From Acidobacteriota bacterium (GTDB lineage: Bacteria > Acidobacteriota > Terriglobia > Terriglobales > Acidobacteriaceae), in NCBI GenBank assembly GCA_021781255.1, contig JAJXXG010001204.1:1-14015 (forward strand): a DNA stretch of 14,015 nt. Direction: 5' to 3'. The position numbers and the translations under genes are program-made. The notes beneath the pieces were generated by a model, which was not told the origin of the DNA, did no database searches, and saw only the letters and a program-made list of their open reading frames with translations. Shown one piece after another: positions 1 through 6,201 of this stretch (the first letter of the stretch is position 1; each line of letters starts with the position of its first letter).

Positions 1-422
1 CCGCGAAACATTTGCTATGCCTTTCGCGCCGGATTGCATCCATGCGCCCTAATTCGATCGCCCTTGCGGGCCCTGCGAGTTAGCCAGGCTGGTTCTTCCG
101 CCGCGCCTGCCCACGGATTTTGTTTCGTGAGTGGGGAATCAGAGTAAACTTGGTCTGAAAAGCCGCTGATTGGCTCTATAAGACTCCACTACACTCCATA
201 ATTTCCCACTTCTCGGTCGATAGTACCCCTGATCTGCGCTTAAGCCAAGAGAAAAATCGGTGGAAAGCTGAGGAAAAGTGGGCTTAAAGCGGGAAGGCCG
301 ACTAATTGACCAGAATATTCCCGACACCACAAGATATGGGGTTTACCGCTTTGATTCCTGGGCTGGACAGGGGCCAAGGTGTGTGTTAGGAGAATAAAAA
401 GCGAAAATATAGAGATAAGGAA
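1..422. other. No convincing gene; non-coding or unresolved flank
   Basis: All reading frames here are short, lack a good ribosome binding site and give no recognisable protein. The stretch from about 130 is visibly more AT-rich than the flanking genes. It lies downstream of the minus-strand DUF2127 gene. The one piece of structure I see is an imperfect inverted repeat, CGCTTAAGCC at 237-246 against GGCTTAAAGCG at 281-291 (one extra A in the right arm). It has no T-run and is weak evidence for a terminator. A gene fragment entering from the left edge cannot be excluded: frame 1 is open from 1 to 147, but its translation is not protein-like to my eye. Confidence 0.5.
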
Positions 423-941
423 TCAAAGGTCAGATTTTTTTGAGATTCTGGCGCGATGGCGGGTGCGTTCGAGGACCACCTGCAAGAGATAGAGGAAGAC
501 CACAGTGTTGATGCCGAGCAGGCTGACGCGGAACCAGGTAATGCGGCGGAAGATTTCGAATATCTCCCAGGGCAGGAAGGAGGCGGTGATGGCAAGGGTG
601 AGGAATTCACCCCAGGCTTTCTCGAGATAGAGGCCGATGCTTTCTGCGAGGGTGATGCCGGCGAAAGAGAAGGCGAAGAAGCCGATGCGGCGCAGAAGTG
701 GGTCGTTGATGAGGGATGCCTTTACAAGGATGAAGTTAACCAGACGCGACTCGGGATTGAAGCGAAGAAGGTGGGCGAGGAGTTCGATCTGATCGGCAAT
801 GTGTTTGTGCAGCAGGCGATGCGCGCCGAGGCCGATGACTATGAAGAGAAGCGCATAGAGCAGCTTGTAGACCGCAATCAGGAGCAGCCCCCCGTTGTGC
901 CGATGGCGCTTTGACTTGGCTCGGGAGGAGGTTGTGGGCAT
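423..941 (-). CDS. DUF2127-type integral membrane protein
   Basis: This encodes a 172-residue predicted inner-membrane protein of the DUF2127 type, whose function is unknown. Seen directly: a basic N-terminus (residues 1-16, rich in K, R and H), then a hydrophobic segment at about 19-40 followed by HRLLHKH. Further hydrophobic stretches lie at about 87-105, 112-128 and 138-157, with a basic C-terminal tail. The segment around residues 84-135 (RRIGFF, the LAESIGLYLEKAWGE region, the LPWEIFEI region) is what I recognise as DUF2127-like. The start at 941 is the longest option, but I see no good Shine-Dalgarno site in front of it, so initiation is uncertain. It is divergent from the gene at 1178 and appears monocistronic. 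Confidence 0.82.
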   Translation of the reverse strand: MPTTSSRAKSKRHRHNGGLLLIAVYKLLYALLFIVIGLGAHRLLHKHIADQIELLAHLLRFNPESRLVNFILVKASLINDPLLRRIGFFAFSFAGITLAESIGLYLEKAWGEFLTLAITASFLPWEIFEIFRRITWFRVSLLGINTVVFLYLLQVVLERTRHRARISKKSDL

Positions 942-1025
942 GATGGCGGGAACGGACTGCTGAGTTCAATGTTAAATGATGGGTCGAAGCAGGGACTCAG
1001 GGACCGGGGAACGACGCAATGAGCC

Positions 1026-1060
1026 GGCGAGCCGGCCGAGCGCTCGGCGCCCGGTTCGCC
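1026..1060. repeat. GC-rich palindrome upstream of the 1178 gene
   Basis: The core CCGAGCGCTCGG (1036-1047) is a perfect palindrome. It is flanked by GGCGAGCCGG (1026-1035) and CCGGTTCGCC (1051-1060), which pair at 9 of 10 positions with a three-base bulge (1048-1050). It lies in the gap between two divergent genes, about 118 bp upstream of the start at 1178. It could be an operator-like palindrome, an extremely stable 5' UTR hairpin, or composition-driven coincidence in GC-rich DNA. The open frame running through it (from an ATG at 1019) is better read as non-coding because the well-placed ribosome site is at 1164-1170. Confidence 0.5.
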
Positions 1061-1177
1061 CTGGCGCGGCGCCGCTACGCCGTTTGCAGAATCAGCGCCC
1101 TCATCAAGTTGAAAAGCTGGCCCGAACGACGGCAAAGTTTGCGTGAATCGGTTAGTATGGGCCAGAGGAGTGAACCG

Positions 1178-1615
1178 ATGGAACGGATGCTGGCAACACC
1201 GGCCGATGCCGAGATTGTTCTGAAACTTTACGAGCTTCGCACCGAGGCGGTGATGCGCCAGGCGCGCGCGTGGGTTATGGGCGAGTTCTGGCCCCAGACC
1301 GCGGAGGAGTTCTTTACAGTGATGGAGGACCCCGCGGACCCGCACAACGCGTTTCTCAGGCAGGTGCTCAGCTACTGGGAGATGGCGGCTGCGCTGGTTC
1401 TTCACGGCGCCGTTTCGGCTGAGTTGTTTTTTGACACCAATGGCGAGGGATTTTTCCTGCTGGCCAAATTCGCGCACATTCTGGAAGCAATCCGGGAGAA
1501 GAATCCGCCGTTCATGGCCAAGACCTCAGAGCTGATCAACCGTTTCTCGGCGGCTGCACAGCGGTACGAGGCGATACTGAAGTACTTCGAGGCAAGACGG
1601 AACGCCAAGCCGTGA
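1178..1615 (+). CDS. Conserved-looking helical hypothetical protein
   Basis: This encodes 145 residues if started at the ATG at 1178, which has AGAGGAG at 1164-1170 with 7 bases between. ATGs at 1019, 1157 and 1187 are in frame. The 1019 start would add 53 residues translated through a GC palindrome and has no visible ribosome site. I do not recognise the family. The protein has no signal peptide or membrane segment and looks almost entirely alpha-helical, with acidic and aromatic patches (the region ARAWVMGEFWPQTAEEFF, then a run with SYWEMAAALVLHGAVSAELFF). Its tail is basic. Codon use matches the neighbours. No function can be assigned from the sequence or from its neighbours. Confidence 0.72.
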   Translation: MERMLATPADAEIVLKLYELRTEAVMRQARAWVMGEFWPQTAEEFFTVMEDPADPHNAFLRQVLSYWEMAAALVLHGAVSAELFFDTNGEGFFLLAKFAHILEAIREKNPPFMAKTSELINRFSAAAQRYEAILKYFEARRNAKP

Positions 1616-1661
1616 GAATGGCGAGGCCACGCGCCACTTCAAAGCTCCGGGAAATCGTCCC

Positions 1662-1690
1662 TTGTCGAAATCCGGCCCGGAGCGCATGAT
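1662..1690 (+). promoter_or_regulatory. Possible sigma-70 promoter for the small exported protein
   Basis: TTGTCG (1662-1667) matches the -35 consensus at 4 of 6 positions. It is separated by 17 bases from CATGAT (1685-1690), which matches the -10 at 4 of 6. The start codon at 1729 lies about 38 bases further on, with AGGAGG at 1717-1722. Two imperfect hexamers at the right spacing are only modest evidence. Confidence 0.3.
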
Positions 1691-1728
1691 AGAGAAGGTA
1701 GAGATACCCCTTCCCCAGGAGGTTAATC

Positions 1729-2049
1729 ATGAAGCGTGTTTTTTGCCTGTTGGCAGCCGTTTTCGCTTTTAGCGTGCTTGTGGCGCAGGCTGCCGATTCA
1801 ATCCAGAGCACCGGATGGATTTCGGATTCCAAGTGCGGCGCCAAGCATATGGGTACCGGCGCTGACTGCGTAAAGAAGTGCATCGCAAGCGGCCAGAAGC
1901 CGGTGTTCGTTGACACCGATAAGCAGGTCTGGAGCATCGACAACCCGGATGCGGTGAAGGACTACTACGGTGACCATGTGACCGTGACGGCGACCGAAAA
2001 TGCACCGGCCAAGAGCATGCACATCGACACCATCGCCAGCGCAAAGTAG
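1729..2049 (+). CDS. Small exported protein with a Cys/His cluster
   Basis: This encodes 106 residues starting at ATG 1729, with a strong ribosome site AGGAGG at 1717-1722 (6 bases between). Residues 1-21 form a clear Sec signal peptide: KR, then a hydrophobic core, then AQA with likely cleavage after residue 21. The mature part opens with GWISDSKCGAKH and contains C36, H40, C47 and C51, a compact C-x3-H-x6-C-x3-C arrangement that could bind a metal or form disulfides. After it comes a beta-rich segment (PVFVDTDKQVWSIDNP, then a VTVTA strand). I associate small exported proteins with an N-terminal 'D-S-x-C' motif with Acidobacteriota (DUF5818-like), but I cannot confirm membership here. Likely location is the periplasm or cell surface. 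Function unknown. Confidence 0.85.
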   Translation: MKRVFCLLAAVFAFSVLVAQAADSIQSTGWISDSKCGAKHMGTGADCVKKCIASGQKPVFVDTDKQVWSIDNPDAVKDYYGDHVTVTATENAPAKSMHIDTIASAK

Positions 2050-2193
2050 GTCCCTCAAGACATCCAGGAGCACAAAGGGACTCGCCATGCCGCGGAATCT
2101 CTGGTAGTGTCATTATCGGCTCCCCCTTGCCGGGCCGGTTTCAGGCAGTGTTGCGGGCGAGGGCTGGATCGAGCGGAATTGACCGGAAAACCC

Positions 2194-2478
2194 ATGGCAC
2201 GAGCAATTTGGAACGGAAAAGTCATTGCGGAAAGCGATCGTACGGTAGAAGTGGACGGGAATGTCTATTTCCCTGAGTCGAGCTTGAAGCGCGAGTACTT
2301 ACGGCCCAGCACGACCACTTCAACCGATCCCTCAAAGGGCCAGGCGCGTTATATGAGCCTGCTCATCGACGGGCAGGACAACCAGGACGCGGCCTGGTAT
2401 TATCCCGATCCCAAGCCGGTAGCGCGCAAGATTAAGGGATACGTGGCCTTCTGGCGCGGCGTTGACGTGGTGAAATGA
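2194..2478 (+). CDS. DUF427 domain protein
   Basis: This encodes 94 residues when started at ATG 2194. The frame is open further upstream to 2107, but the family similarity begins exactly at MARAIWNGKVIAES, and the upstream translation looks random. Recognisable DUF427 features are the AIWNG opening, the strand VEVDGNVYFPESSL, and the C-terminal segment AWYYPDPKP...IKGYVAFWRGV. The family is a small soluble beta-rich domain of unknown biochemical role, and the whole protein is this single domain, which is normal for the family. No clear Shine-Dalgarno site precedes 2194 (GACCGGAAAA is the nearest purine run). It converges with the histidine kinase gene at 2650. Confidence 0.88.
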   Translation: MARAIWNGKVIAESDRTVEVDGNVYFPESSLKREYLRPSTTTSTDPSKGQARYMSLLIDGQDNQDAAWYYPDPKPVARKIKGYVAFWRGVDVVK

Positions 2479-2493
2479 CAGGAAGCAGGGAAT

Positions 2494-2577
2494 AGGTCCG
2501 CTTGCTGATGAGGCTCTTGTGCTCACTTGCCTCTGCCGCCGCAACTACTTTCCTTTACCTCATCAACGATCGGACCT
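2494..2577. repeat. Imperfect 20-bp inverted repeat between convergent genes
   Basis: The arms at 2494-2513 and 2558-2577 pair at 17 of 20 positions: AGGTCCG pairs with CGGACCT and GATGAGG with CCTCATC. The three mismatches all fall in the middle six bases. The arms are separated by 44 bases. The repeat sits in the 171-bp space between the stop of the DUF427 gene (2478) and the stop of the histidine kinase gene (2650). It might act as a bidirectional transcription or mRNA 3'-end structure. It lacks the short loop and T-run of a standard intrinsic terminator, so that role is only suggested. Confidence 0.5.
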
Positions 2578-2649
2578 CGGCACAGTTTCGAAATTGTCTG
2601 CATCGGCGAGCTTTTTTACTCCCTGATCCTTACTGTCTACCCCTGCTTT

Positions 2650-4140
2650 TCAGTACGCCTGCAACTGGTCAAGCGGGAGCCGCACGCGGAAACAGGTCGA
2701 TCCCGGTTCTGACTTCACACTCAAATGCCCGCGATGCTTGCGCACGATGCGCATGGCATTGTCGAGGCCAAGGCCCAGACCCCGGCCGGGCGCCTTGGTG
2801 GTGAAAAATGGCTCGAAGATGCGCTCTTGCAAATCGGGCGGGATCCCGGAGCCCGTATCCCAAATCTCCACCAGCAGCATCTCCGCCTCAAGCCTGCAAG
2901 TGACGCGCAATCGGCCTTGATTCCTGCGGCCCACGGACGAAGATCTGTCCGCGGGGGCCCCGTCGCCAAGGGCGTCGATCGCGTTTTCTATCAGCGCCGT
3001 CCACACCTGGTTCAGTTCGCCGCCATAGGCGCTGATGTGCGGCAGGCCGGGCTCGTAATCGCGCTCGATCTCCACATTTTTCATGCGTGAGCGGAGCATC
3101 TGCAGTGTGGCGTCCAACCCGGCCGGCACATCGACTTCAAGAATCGGGGCGCGGTCCATGTTGGAGTAGTCTTTGACAGCACCGATGAGGTCGAAGATGC
3201 GGGCGGTTGAGTTCACGATGGTCTCTGCCGCGCGCGAGGAGCGCAGATAGCGCGCGAAATACTGGAGCAGGACGCAAATCTCGCCGACGCCGAGAAAGCC
3301 ATGCAGTTCTTCGAGGCCGGCGGTCGTCACGCCTTGCTCGGCCAGTTGTGCAGCAACCTCCCATGCGTCGGTGCAGCCGATGGTGTTGAGCCAGGCGCGG
3401 ATGGATTCCTCGCGGGAGATGAAGGCAAGAGCATCGGGTTCCCGCGCCGATTCAAGAGGCTGGCCAGAGCGGTTCAGGATCTTCTCTTCCCACGCTTCGA
3501 AGGAACGGACCTGTTCTTCAGTGAGATGCAGATTGATGAGTTTGAGCCGGCTGCCGCGGTTGGCGTGCAAGGCGGCTAGCAGGCTGGCGGCGGCGCGCTG
3601 TGCGGCGGATGCGGGATTGTTGAGTTCGTGGGCCAGATTGCCGGCAAGCTGGCCCAGGGCAGTGAGCTTTTCCGCCTGCTGCTCGATGCGCGTGACCTCG
3701 CGGACGCGGTCGAGCAAAGTGGAAACTACGCGCTGCGCCATAGAGGGTATGGCCGCCATCATCTCAGGAAAAAGCGAGCGGTGAATGAGCAGCGCCCATA
3801 CGGGAGAAACGGCGAATCCCTGGCCGCCGTAGCTCTTCATGCGCGAAAAAGGCAGCACGCCAGTCATCTGCCCGGCGCGGCCGACGAAGAGTGCCATCGG
3901 CCCCCCCTGCTGGCGGCGCACATGGATCTCTCCTTTAAGCATCATGATCATGTGCTCGGCGGGAGAGCCTTCTTCGAACAAGACATCGCCAGGGTTAGCC
4001 GTGACCTCCTGCGCATGGGTTGCAAGCCAGAGGCGTTCCTCAAGGGGCAAGCCGTGCAAAGCGGCGATGTGGTCGAGTGCGGCCGCGATCTCTTCAGCCG
4101 GCGTGGGCTTGGCGGGCTCGGTGACGGCGGGGGAAAGCAT
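2650..4140 (-). CDS. Sensor histidine kinase with N-terminal cNMP-binding-like domain
   Basis: This encodes 496 residues starting at 4140, chosen because GGAGG (4148-4152 on the plus strand) lies 7 bases upstream on the coding strand. The frame runs open to 4311, but that upstream part looks non-coding. Residues about 28-145 resemble a Crp/cNMP-binding beta-roll ([20 protein letters not shown]). A helical linker (about 140-160) leads to the HisKA H-box LAHELNNP with phosphoacceptor H171. The C-terminal ATPase carries the N-box ENAIDA (N386), the G1 box WDTGSGIPP (D428), an F-box FEPFFTTK (443-449) and the G2 glycine run GRGLGLGL (452-459). No transmembrane segment or signal peptide is visible, so it is a cytosolic kinase. 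The beta-roll lacks the usual G-E-x-A-L...R-x-A phosphate-binding cassette, so its ligand may not be a cyclic nucleotide. No response regulator is adjacent, making it an orphan kinase. Confidence 0.92.
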   Translation of the reverse strand: MLSPAVTEPAKPTPAEEIAAALDHIAALHGLPLEERLWLATHAQEVTANPGDVLFEEGSPAEHMIMMLKGEIHVRRQQGGPMALFVGRAGQMTGVLPFSRMKSYGGQGFAVSPVWALLIHRSLFPEMMAAIPSMAQRVVSTLLDRVREVTRIEQQAEKLTALGQLAGNLAHELNNPASAAQRAAASLLAALHANRGSRLKLINLHLTEEQVRSFEAWEEKILNRSGQPLESAREPDALAFISREESIRAWLNTIGCTDAWEVAAQLAEQGVTTAGLEELHGFLGVGEICVLLQYFARYLRSSRAAETIVNSTARIFDLIGAVKDYSNMDRAPILEVDVPAGLDATLQMLRSRMKNVEIERDYEPGLPHISAYGGELNQVWTALIENAIDALGDGAPADRSSSVGRRNQGRLRVTCRLEAEMLLVEIWDTGSGIPPDLQERIFEPFFTTKAPGRGLGLGLDNAMRIVRKHRGHLSVKSEPGSTCFRVRLPLDQLQAY

Positions 4141-4275
4141 CCGTGAACCTCCGTGACGCAGATTCAGGATAGCGTGGACAGCTGCAATTGCCCCAAAAAA
4201 GCAACGATGCCGCGCAGGAATCCCGGCAGGACACCGCGGCGCCACACGATCCTCAAAAAAGCGCAGGAGACCACC

Positions 4276-4281
4276 TATAAT
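4276..4281 (+). promoter_or_regulatory. Consensus -10 box ahead of the heptose operon
   Basis: TATAAT at 4276-4281 is a perfect -10 hexamer, 41 bases before the start at 4323. The -35 position (around 4252-4259, CTCAAAAA) does not match TTGACA well, so activation by a regulator, or chance, remains possible. If real, it would drive the GT9, flavin reductase and hldE genes. Confidence 0.45.
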
Positions 4282-4322
4282 GAAGCAACGGCGCAATCGT
4301 AGAGCGGCCAAGGATTTACGAA

Positions 4323-5555
4323 ATGAAGTTAAGGACCATGCGGGCCATCGATTATTGGGTGGGCGTTCCGCTGTGTTTTTTGTGCACTCAGGTGGTGCGC
4401 CTGCTGGGAGGGTCCACGGGCGCGGAAAAGCCGAAGCGGATACTGTTCATCGAACTCTCTGAGATGGGCAGCACGGTGATCGCCAACCCGGCCCTGGAAA
4501 AGGCCAGGGATAAGCTGGGAGCCGAGATATTCTTTTTGATCTTCGAGCGGAACGCGGACAGTCTGCGCCTGCTGGGCACGGTTCCCGAATCGAACATTGT
4601 TACCATTCGCGAAACCAGCGTGACGGCGCTGGCGCTGGACTCCCTTCGCTTTCTCAGATGGGCGCACAAGGCAAAGATCGACACGGTTGTGGACCTGGAG
4701 CTGTTTTCGCGTTACTCCGCCCTGCTGACCGGCCTCTCCGGGGCAAAGCGGCGCGTGGGATTTCATCGCTTTCACGGCGAGGGGCTTTACCGCGGCGAAA
4801 TGATGACCCACCGTGTGAACTACAACGGCCACATCCACATGGCCAAGAATTTCGTGTGCATGGTGAATGCGCTCATGGCTGCGAAGCCGGAGACGCCCTA
4901 CTCCAAGACCCATGTCTCCGACGAGGAGATTCGTGTGCCCCTGCAGCACGTTGCTGAAAGCGACAAGGAATATGTGCGCGGACTGGTGCGCAAGGTTTAT
5001 CCCGCCTACACTCCGGAGCATCATCGCATTGTGCTCATCAACCCCAACAGTTCTGAGATGCTGCCGCAGCGACGGTGGCCGCGGGCGAACTTTGCCGCGC
5101 TGGCCGCAATGGTGGTTCGTGAGTGGGAGGATGCGCTGGTGTTGATTACCGGCTCGCCCAGCGAGCGCGACGAGGCCCTCCGCATGCAGGACGAGATCGG
5201 CCATCCACGCTTTCGCAGTTTTGCCGGAATGCATAAGGTGCAGGCGCTGATTCCGCTGTACAACGTGGCGTCGGTCCTGGTGACCAACGACAGCGGCCCG
5301 GCGCACTTCTCGGCCATCACGCCGATCCGGTCGATTGTGTTGTTCGGCCCGGAGACGCCTAGGCTCTACGGCAGCCTGGGAAACACAGAGTCGATCACAG
5401 CCGATCTCGCCTGTTCGCCGTGCGTGACCGCCGCGAACCAGAAGAACTCTGCGTGCGACGACCCTGTTTGCATGCGCTTGATCACGCCGGAGCGCGTGCT
5501 GGAGTCAATACGCGGCGTACTCGACGGAAAGCGTGGGGCGGCCGGCCTTCAATAG
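4323..5555 (+). CDS. Glycosyltransferase family 9 (heptosyltransferase-like)
   Basis: This encodes 410 residues starting at ATG 4323, with AAGGA at 4310-4314 (8 bases between). It is a GT-B fold enzyme of the LPS heptosyltransferase family, expected to transfer heptose from an ADP-heptose donor to LPS core or another glycan at the cytoplasmic face of the inner membrane. Seen: an N-terminal Rossmann region (RILFIELSEMGSTVIANPAL, residues 39-58), and a C-terminal donor domain starting VLINPNSSEMLPQRRWP (237-253). It also has the family hallmark TNDSGPAH (321-328) followed by VLFGPETP. A cysteine cluster near the end (C364, C367, C378, C383) is a common family feature. Unusual is the hydrophobic segment at residues 11-30, before the Rossmann fold, which could anchor the enzyme to the membrane. 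It is first in a probable operon with hldE, which fits the assignment. The acceptor is unknown, so no rfa/waa symbol is given. Confidence 0.9.
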   Translation: MKLRTMRAIDYWVGVPLCFLCTQVVRLLGGSTGAEKPKRILFIELSEMGSTVIANPALEKARDKLGAEIFFLIFERNADSLRLLGTVPESNIVTIRETSVTALALDSLRFLRWAHKAKIDTVVDLELFSRYSALLTGLSGAKRRVGFHRFHGEGLYRGEMMTHRVNYNGHIHMAKNFVCMVNALMAAKPETPYSKTHVSDEEIRVPLQHVAESDKEYVRGLVRKVYPAYTPEHHRIVLINPNSSEMLPQRRWPRANFAALAAMVVREWEDALVLITGSPSERDEALRMQDEIGHPRFRSFAGMHKVQALIPLYNVASVLVTNDSGPAHFSAITPIRSIVLFGPETPRLYGSLGNTESITADLACSPCVTAANQKNSACDDPVCMRLITPERVLESIRGVLDGKRGAAGLQ

Positions 5556-5611
5556 AAGAGGCAGAACGGAGCGGCAGTTCGGCTTCGCGAAAACAAGGAG
5601 GTATCTTCCCG

Positions 5612-6115
5612 ATGGACTTTGCGGTCGCAGGCGATGCGCTGAGTAAGGCTTTTCAGAATATTGGCAACGAGTGGGCGCTATTGTCTGCCGGAGATGCCCA
5701 GCACTTCAATGCAATGACAATCTCCTGGGGGAGTTTGGGCTTCATCTGGCAGCGGCCCATTCTCACCGTGCTGGTTCGCCCGCAGCGCTTTACCCATCAA
5801 TTCATGGACGATTTCGATCGCTGCTCGGTTAGTTTTTTCGGCGGCGCCCACCGGGAAGCGCTCAGCCTTCTGGGAAGCCTGTCTGGCCGCGATACGGACA
5901 AGATCGCGCAGTCGGAGCTCACCCCGGTTTTTGTCGACGGGGTTCCCACCTTCAAAGAGGCTTATCTGACGGCGATCGCCCGGAAGATTTACCGGGGGCA
6001 GTTGGAAAGCGCGGGTTTTCTGGTTCCGCAGATCGCGGAAGAATATTATCCGGAGAAGGACTACCACACGGTTTATTTCGCCGAACTGGTCAAGACCATT
6101 GGGAAAGAGTCTTAG
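5612..6115 (+). CDS. Flavin reductase-family (FMN-binding split barrel) protein
   Basis: This encodes 167 residues starting at ATG 5612, with AAGGAGG at 5595-5601 (10 bases between). The frame is open back to 5420, overlapping the GT9 gene, but the ribosome site and family match favour 5612. The fold is recognised from residues 30-75: FNAMTISWGSLGFIW, then PILTVLVRPQRFTHQFMDD, then CSVSFF. These form the FMN-binding part of flavin reductase and flavoredoxin-like proteins. The middle GSLSGRDTDK and PTFKEAYL stretches also fit. It probably binds FMN and catalyses an NAD(P)H- or protein-linked flavin reaction in the cytoplasm; the true substrate is unknown. It lies 56 bp after the GT9 gene and 66 bp before hldE on the same strand, so it is probably co-transcribed. 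No role for it in heptose metabolism is known to me. Confidence 0.9.
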   Translation: MDFAVAGDALSKAFQNIGNEWALLSAGDAQHFNAMTISWGSLGFIWQRPILTVLVRPQRFTHQFMDDFDRCSVSFFGGAHREALSLLGSLSGRDTDKIAQSELTPVFVDGVPTFKEAYLTAIARKIYRGQLESAGFLVPQIAEEYYPEKDYHTVYFAELVKTIGKES

Positions 6116-6150
6116 TTTGCCGGGACAGTTTCGAAGGAGAGTTTTGTAGG

Positions 6151-6201
6151 ATGGGAATGGGTGGGCCGCTCGAGAGCCACGATGATCGAACAACTGCATG
6201 A
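6151..6201 (+). other. Possible 16-codon leader ORF overlapping the hldE start
   Basis: A strong ribosome site AAGGAGA (6134-6140) sits 10 bases before ATG 6151. This opens a frame of 16 codons (beginning MGMGGPLESH) ending in TGA at 6199-6201. It overlaps the likely hldE start (6182) in a different frame. The hldE start itself has only weak ribosome-site sequence, so the leader could couple translation into hldE. The alternative is that hldE starts at the GTG at 6161 and the ORF is meaningless. Confidence 0.3.

Noticed and set aside
456..914. A plus-strand open frame of 152 codons opposite the DUF2127 gene
   Set aside because: Its product is an acidic repetitive composition typical of the complement of a hydrophobic coding sequence. 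The minus strand gives a proper membrane protein.
1019..1177. N-terminal extension of the 1178 gene from the ATG at 1019
   Set aside because: It has no ribosome site, passes through a GC palindrome, and yields an Arg/Ala-rich stretch unlike the rest of the protein.
2050..2081. GTCCCT/AGGGAC hairpin just after the small exported protein gene as a terminator
   Set aside because: The stem is only 6 bp with a 20-base loop and no T-run follows, so it is not convincing as an intrinsic terminator.
4329..5306. A 325-codon minus-strand open frame opposite the GT9 gene
   Set aside because: The plus-strand GT9 hallmark TNDSGPAH and fold order are unambiguous. The antisense product is low-complexity His/Gln/Arg-rich.
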